Assembly (NCBI GenBank): GCA_050743075.1
Contig: JBOGDS010000075.1
Location: 1-17,897 of the forward strand
Source: JBOGDS01 sp050743075
GTDB taxonomy: Bacteria; Actinomycetota; Actinomycetes; Jiangellales; Jiangellaceae
Length of the DNA: 17,897 bases
Direction of reading: 5' to 3'
Shown: piece after piece, positions 13,587-17,897 of the stretch
How positions within the stretch are numbered: position 1 is the first letter of the stretch
Layout: the number at the start of each line of letters is the position of its first letter
The notes under the pieces: generated by a model
The model's database searches: none
Told to the model about the DNA's origin: nothing
Seen by the model: only the letters and a program-made list of their open reading frames with translations
Translations under genes and position numbers: made by a program

Positions 13587-16454
13587 ATGAGCGAGACCCA
13601 GACCCGCACAGTGGCGGCTGACGCCGACGCGGCCCCGTATCGCTACTCGGCCGTCCTGGCCGCCGAGATCGAGCGTCGATGGCAGGACCGCTGGGAGGCC
13701 GAGGGAACCTTCGAGACGCCGAACCCGACCGGGCCGTTCGCGACCGGTGCGCCGGTGCCGGTGGAGAAGCTGTTCATCATGGACATGTTCCCCTACCCGT
13801 CTGGGAAGGGGCTGCACGTCGGGCACCCGCTCGGGTACATCGCAACCGACGTGTTCGGCCGCTACAAGCGCATGTGCGGCCTCAACGTGCTGCACACGAT
13901 GGGCTTCGACGCCTTCGGCCTGCCCGCCGAGCAGTTCGCCGTGCAGACGGGCCAGCACCCGCGCGTCACGACCGAACGCAACATCGTCCGATACCGGCAG
14001 CAGCTGCGACGCCTGGGGCTGGCCCACGACCCGCGGCGCAGCATCTCCACGATGGACCGCGCCTATTACCGATGGACGCAGTGGATCTTCCTGCAGATCT
14101 TCGAGTCCTGGTACGACGCCGAGGCCGACGGTGGCCGCGGCCGGGCCCGCCCGATCGCGGAGCTGGTGGCCGAGTTCGAGGCGGGCACCCGCTCGACGCC
14201 GGACGGCCGCGCCTGGGCCGACCTGGTCGACGTCGAGCGCCGCAGGATCGTCGACGAGCAGCGGTTGGCCTACGTCTCCGACGCGCCGGTCAACTGGTGC
14301 CCCGGCCTCGGCACGGTGCTGTCCAACGAGGAGGTCACCTCCGAGGGGCGCAGCGAGCGCGGCAACTTCCCCGTCTTCAAGCGCAACCTGCGCCAGTGGA
14401 TGCTGCGGATCACCGCGTACGCCGACCGGCTGGTCGACGACCTGGACCGGATCGAGTGGCCGGAGAAAGTCAAGATCATGCAGCGCAACTGGATCGGGCG
14501 TTCGACCGGCGCCACCATCCGGTTCGCCACGGACGGTGCGGGGGACCTGGAGGTCTTCACCACACGTCCCGATACCGTGTTCGGCGCGACCTTCATGGTG
14601 ATCGCACCGGAGCACCCGCTGGTCGAGGCGCTGACGGCGCCGGCCTGGCCGGACGGCACCAACCTGGCGTGGACCGGCGGTCACGCGACACCGGCCCAGG
14701 CCACCGCGGCCTACGGGGCCGCCGTCGTCGCCAAGACCGAGGTCGAGCGGCAGACAGAGGGTCGGGAGAAGACCGGCGTCTTCACCGGGTCGTTCGCCGT
14801 CAACCCCGCGACCGGCGAGCGGATCCCGGTCTTCGTCGCGGACTACGTGCTGATGGGCTACGGCACCGGCGCGATCATGGCGGTGCCCGGCCAGGATGAG
14901 CGCGACTGGGAGTTCGCCGAGCGGTTCGAGCTGCGGATCGTCCGTACCGTCCGGCCGCCCGAGGGTTGGGCCGGCGAGGCGTACCAGGGCGAGGGCCCGG
15001 CGATCAACTCGACCAGTGACGAGATCAGCCTGGACGGGCTGGCCGTCGTCGAGGCCAAGGCAGCGACCACGGACTGGCTGGAGGCCAACGGTGTCGGGGA
15101 GGGCACCGTCACCTACCGGCTGCGCGACTGGCTGTTCAGCCGGCAGCGGTACTGGGGCGAGCCGTTCCCGATCGTCTACGACGAGTACGACCTGCCCGTC
15201 GCCGTGCCCGACGCGATGCTGCCCGTAGAGCTGCCCGACGTGCCGGACTATTCGCCGAAGACGTTCCCGCCCGACGACACGACGTCCGAGCCCGAGCCGC
15301 CGCTCGCTCGCGTGCCTGAGTGGGTCAACGTCGAGCTGGACCTGGGCGACGGCCCGAAGACCTACCGGCGCGACACCAACACGATGCCGAACTGGGCCGG
15401 CTCGTGCTGGTACGAGCTGCGCTACGTCGACCCGACGAACGAGGAGCGGCTGGTCGACCCCGAGAACGAGCGCTACTGGATGGGACCGCAGACGCCGGGC
15501 GACACCGGCGGCGTGGACTTCTACGTCGGCGGCGTCGAGCACGCCGTGCTGCACCTGCTGTACGCGCGGTTCTGGCACAAGGTGCTGTTCGACCTGGGAC
15601 ACATCAGCAGCGAGGAGCCGTTCTACAAGCTGTTCAACCAGGGCTACATCCAGGCCTTCGCCTTCGCCGACGCGCGCGGCCAGTACGTTCCCGCGGAGCA
15701 GGTCGTCGAGACCGGCCCGGGGGAGTACCAGTACGGCGGCGCGCCAGTGAACCGCGAGTACGGGAAGATGGGCAAGAGCCTGAAGAACGTCGTATCCCCG
15801 GACGAGATGTACGGCGCGTACGGAGCCGACACGCTGCGCCTCTACGAGATGTCGATGGGTCCGCTGGACCTGTCGCGGCCGTGGGATACGCGTGCCGTGG
15901 TCGGGTCGCTGCGGTTCCTGCAGCGGCTGTGGCGCAACGTCGTCAGCGAAGAGACCGGGGAGCCGGTCGTCGGCGGCGACGAGCCCGACGAGGCGACTCT
16001 CAAGATGCTGCATCACACCATCGCGGCCGTTCGCAACGACCTGGACGCCCTGCGATTCAACACCGCGATCGCCCGGCTGATCGAGTTGAACAACCACTGC
16101 ACCAAGCTGGCGAGCGTGCCCCGGGAGGTCGCCGAGGCGCTCGTGCTGATGGTGGCCCCGCTGGCGCCACACCTGGCCGAGGAACTGTGGTCGCGGATGG
16201 GCCACGAGCGGACGCTGGCATACGAGCCGTTCCCGGTCGCCGATCCGGTCTACCTGGTCGAGGAGACGGTCACCTGCGTCGTGCAGGTGGCGGGCAAGGT
16301 GCGCGACCGGCTCGAGGTGGCGCCGTCGGTGGACGAGGAGATGCTGCGGGAGCTGGCGCTGTCCTCGGCGGCCGTGCAGCGGGCCCTGGACGGTCGCGGC
16401 GTCCGGACGGTCGTCGTACGGGCACCGAGGCTGGTCAACGTCGTTCCGGCCTGA
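13587..16454 (+). CDS. leuS: Leucyl-tRNA synthetase
   Basis: This 955-residue class I aminoacyl-tRNA synthetase charges tRNA-Leu with leucine in the cytoplasm. The signature motifs are present: HVGH (77-80, the HIGH motif, within MFPYPSGKGLHVGHPLGY) and KMGKS (727-731, the KMSKS loop). An inserted CP1 editing domain is visible between them, including NWIGRSTGATIRF at about 300 and GYGTGAIMAVPGQDERD at about 423, with the conserved Asp that prevents loss of correctly charged tRNA. ATG 13587 (MSETQTRTVA) is preferred; the in-frame TTG at 13539 lies within the attenuator's T-run. A purine-rich GAGGGA lies about 12 bases upstream. Expression is probably controlled by the leader peptide/terminator upstream. 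degV follows after 25 bases. Confidence 0.97.
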   Translation: MSETQTRTVAADADAAPYRYSAVLAAEIERRWQDRWEAEGTFETPNPTGPFATGAPVPVEKLFIMDMFPYPSGKGLHVGHPLGYIATDVFGRYKRMCGLNVLHTMGFDAFGLPAEQFAVQTGQHPRVTTERNIVRYRQQLRRLGLAHDPRRSISTMDRAYYRWTQWIFLQIFESWYDAEADGGRGRARPIAELVAEFEAGTRSTPDGRAWADLVDVERRRIVDEQRLAYVSDAPVNWCPGLGTVLSNEEVTSEGRSERGNFPVFKRNLRQWMLRITAYADRLVDDLDRIEWPEKVKIMQRNWIGRSTGATIRFATDGAGDLEVFTTRPDTVFGATFMVIAPEHPLVEALTAPAWPDGTNLAWTGGHATPAQATAAYGAAVVAKTEVERQTEGREKTGVFTGSFAVNPATGERIPVFVADYVLMGYGTGAIMAVPGQDERDWEFAERFELRIVRTVRPPEGWAGEAYQGEGPAINSTSDEISLDGLAVVEAKAATTDWLEANGVGEGTVTYRLRDWLFSRQRYWGEPFPIVYDEYDLPVAVPDAMLPVELPDVPDYSPKTFPPDDTTSEPEPPLARVPEWVNVELDLGDGPKTYRRDTNTMPNWAGSCWYELRYVDPTNEERLVDPENERYWMGPQTPGDTGGVDFYVGGVEHAVLHLLYARFWHKVLFDLGHISSEEPFYKLFNQGYIQAFAFADARGQYVPAEQVVETGPGEYQYGGAPVNREYGKMGKSLKNVVSPDEMYGAYGADTLRLYEMSMGPLDLSRPWDTRAVVGSLRFLQRLWRNVVSEETGEPVVGGDEPDEATLKMLHHTIAAVRNDLDALRFNTAIARLIELNNHCTKLASVPREVAEALVLMVAPLAPHLAEELWSRMGHERTLAYEPFPVADPVYLVEETVTCVVQVAGKVRDRLEVAPSVDEEMLRELALSSAAVQRALDGRGVRTVVVRAPRLVNVVPA

Positions 16455-16467
16455 CCGCCGGCACCGG

Positions 16468-16480
16468 TACCCTCCCGCCA
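16468..16480 (+). promoter_or_regulatory. Likely leaderless promoter of degV
   Basis: TACCCT (16468-16473) is followed by 6 bases and the ATG at 16480, with no purine-rich ribosome binding site in between. This suggests a promoter after leuS that yields a leaderless degV mRNA. Confidence 0.4.
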
Positions 16481-17325
16481 TGGGCCGAGATGTCGCGATC
16501 GTCACCGATTCCACGGCCTACCTGGACAGTGGCAGCACGTCCGATCGCGACATCGTCGTCATCCCGTTGCAGGTCATCGTCGACGGGCGCGCGTTCGAGG
16601 AAGGCATCAAGATCGGGCCGGCCGCGGTGGCTGACGCGCTGCGGCGGCGGGTCCAGGTCAGTACCTCGCGGCCCAGCCCGCGGGCATTCCTGGACGCGTA
16701 CGAAGCCGCCGCGGCGGGTGGCGCCGAGGGGATCGTGTCGGTTCACCTGTCCGGACAGTTGTCCGGGACGGCGGACGCGGCGCGGCTTGCCGCCCGGGAA
16801 GCGCCGGTTCCGGTGGAGGTCGTCGACTCCCGCTCGCTCGGCATGGGCCTCGGCTTCGCCGTGCTCGCCGCCGCCGACGCTGCCGAGCGGGGCCTGGCCG
16901 TCGACGAGGTCGCCGAGGTGGCCCGGCGGCGGGCGGAGCGATCGTCGGCATACTTCTACGTCGACACGCTGGAGTACCTGCGTCGGGGCGGGCGGATCGG
17001 CAACGCCTCGGCCCTGCTGGGGACCGCCCTCGCCGTCAAGCCGCTGCTGCATCTCGATGGGGGAGCGATCCAGCCCCTGGAGAAGGTCAGGACGTCCTCG
17101 CGGGCACTGGCCCGGCTCGGCGACCTGGCCGTGGAGCGGGCCGGCGATGTACGCGTCGACGTTGCCGTGCACCACCTGGACAGCGTCGCGCACGCGGAGG
17201 CGCTCGCGTCGCGGTTGCGAGTCTCGTTGCCCGCCCTCGGCGACCTCGTAGTCGCCGAGGTGGGTGCGGTGATCGGCGCACACGTCGGGCCCGGCCTGCT
17301 GGCAGTCGTGATCAGCCCGCGATAG
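16480..17325 (+). CDS. DegV family fatty-acid-binding protein
   Basis: This 281-residue protein of the DegV family binds a fatty acid in a cleft and, as FakB in Firmicutes, presents it to the kinase FakA; the actinobacterial role is less clear. Family marks run in order: VAIVTDSTA (5-13), STSRPSP (61-67), VHLSGQLSGT (88-97), VDSRSLGMG (115-123), DTLEYLRRGGRIG (162-174), VKPLLHLDGG (187-196) and IGAHVGPG near the end. No FakA-like kinase is in the window. The gene order leuS-degV-comEA is a common actinobacterial arrangement. Intact, with normal length. Confidence 0.93.
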   Translation: MGRDVAIVTDSTAYLDSGSTSDRDIVVIPLQVIVDGRAFEEGIKIGPAAVADALRRRVQVSTSRPSPRAFLDAYEAAAAGGAEGIVSVHLSGQLSGTADAARLAAREAPVPVEVVDSRSLGMGLGFAVLAAADAAERGLAVDEVAEVARRRAERSSAYFYVDTLEYLRRGGRIGNASALLGTALAVKPLLHLDGGAIQPLEKVRTSSRALARLGDLAVERAGDVRVDVAVHHLDSVAHAEALASRLRVSLPALGDLVVAEVGAVIGAHVGPGLLAVVISPR

Positions 17326-17620
17326 GCGACGGGCTTCGCCAGACCGTCTGCAGCACCCGCCCGGAACGGCATGGCACGCTGAACCGTCGCCCATGGCACG
17401 CTGAACCGTCGCCCATGGCACGCTGAACCGTTGTTCTGGTGCCTGTTTCGTGTGGGTTTGTGGAGCGGTTCAGCGTGCCATGGGCAGTGACGAGGTCGCG
17501 GCGGACGCCGTTTCGAGAACGCCGCAGCCTTCTCCACATGCCGTCGCCAGAGCGTCGAGCCGTCCACAGGAGACCGCGCTCGAGGCCCACACTGGCGGCA
17601 GCGTGCCTAGCGTCGCCGAC
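17326..17620. other. Intergenic region between degV and comEA
   Basis: No gene is visible. The region contains the palindromic repeat cluster described separately and, at its right end, the likely comEA promoter: TAGCGT at 17608-17613, 7 bases before the ATG and without a ribosome binding site. Confidence 0.5.
17370..17485. repeat. Tandem and inverted repeat cluster
   Basis: CATGGCACGCTGAACCG occurs three times at 17370, 17392 and 17414 (exact 22-base period, first two units including GTCGCC identical), and once inverted at 17466-17482. The third copy and the inverted copy form a perfect 20-base-pair dyad (17411-17430 with 17466-17485) around a 35-base spacer that is T-rich and unlike its surroundings. 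It could be a REP-like element, the relic of a miniature mobile element, or a bidirectional terminator after degV. Sequence alone does not decide. Confidence 0.75.
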
Positions 17621-17897
17621 ATGCGACTACGGGACCGACGACCTCCGGACCGCGACCAGGTTCGCGCCGCTCGGCAGCGGCTCGCTGCCGTGTCGGCTCG
17701 CCCGGCCGGCCGCTCGCTCGCGGTGGCCGGCGGCCAGGTTGCTCGCGTCGCGCGAAGGGAACGGACCGGCTGGGTGCCGGAGGTGCCGCCTGGACTCGCT
17801 GCGGCGGCCGGGCCGCTGCCGGCGGCCGATGGTCAGGCTGGCCCGGGGGCGGACGAGTCGCAACCGGGAGCGGGCAGCCGGCGGGCAGCGGCTGACC
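17621..17897 (+). CDS. comEA: Probable ComEA-family protein, N-terminus only
   Basis: An ATG at 17621 opens a frame without a stop to the window edge (92 codons). The sequence starts MRLRDRRPPDRDQVRAARQR, contains a GWVPEVP block, then a low-complexity Ala/Gly/Pro stretch. This is how actinobacterial ComEA proteins begin (a cytoplasmic tail with the GWVPE-type motif before a membrane anchor and C-terminal helix-hairpin-helix DNA-binding domain); those domains lie outside the window. Position after degV also fits, since degV-comEA-comEC is a frequent order in actinobacteria. ComEA is the DNA receptor of competence systems. The call rests on the short motif and context. Confidence 0.6.
   Translation, partial: MRLRDRRPPDRDQVRAARQRLAAVSARPAGRSLAVAGGQVARVARRERTGWVPEVPPGLAAAAGPLPAADGQAGPGADESQPGAGSRRAAAD

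Noticed and set aside
13491..16514. 1007-codon open frame on the minus strand
   Set aside because: It lies fully antisense to leuS, whose motifs are unmistakable; its arginine/valine/glycine-rich sequence has no domain and is a GC-rich shadow.
15320..17251. 643-codon plus-strand frame across the end of leuS and degV
   Set aside because: Out of frame with two well-supported genes and composed of arginine/proline-rich low-complexity sequence.
17370..17485. CRISPR array
   Set aside because: The direct repeats are separated by only 5 identical bases, there are no unique spacers, and one copy is inverted.

Overview
The window is very GC-rich with strong G/C third-position bias. It carries a gene set typical of Actinobacteria: a VKOR-family protein, leuS, a degV-family gene, then the start of what looks like comEA. 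Several starts look leaderless, with a TANNNT box 6-7 bases before the start codon, which is also common in that phylum. I do not commit to a genus.

Left part (1-3.4 kb): an accessory, partly decayed stretch. It holds a start-like fragment at the left edge, the N-terminus of a DUF899-like protein joined to unrelated sequence, and three dihydrofolate-reductase-like (RibD C-terminal domain) genes. The first of the three is a decayed tandem copy of the second, and the duplication includes the leader with an ECF-like promoter.

Middle (3.4-7.1 kb): an organomercury cluster. On the minus strand, five genes are packed with 1-4 base overlaps: merR (frameshifted), a DUF6886-like gene (frameshifted), merB, an ankyrin-repeat gene, and a small membrane protein with two cysteines after its last membrane segment. 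A thioredoxin-fold gene faces them convergently, and a truncated aminoglycoside-phosphotransferase-like fragment is divergent from it. The merR promoter and the thioredoxin-like promoter have the same MerR-type architecture (TTGRCC, 19-base spacer holding a dyad), so both are probably read by the same regulator. No merA, merT or merP is present in the window.

7.1-11.4 kb: a decayed VOC-like gene, a frameshifted AraC regulator (DUF6597-like sensor domain), a DUF3224 gene, an RHH/MazF-like toxin-antitoxin pair, and a flavin disulfide oxidoreductase with one frameshift. Every disruption I detect lies between 1.1 and 11.4 kb.

11.4-17.9 kb: intact core-like genes, namely a secreted-type metallophosphoesterase, the VKOR protein, leuS, degV, a palindromic repeat cluster, and the start of comEA. 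Between VKOR and leuS is a strong candidate ribosome-mediated attenuator: a leaderless 11-codon leader peptide with Leu-Leu-Val-Leu-Ile, a large hairpin whose 5' arm covers the peptide's stop codon, and a terminator hairpin just before leuS.
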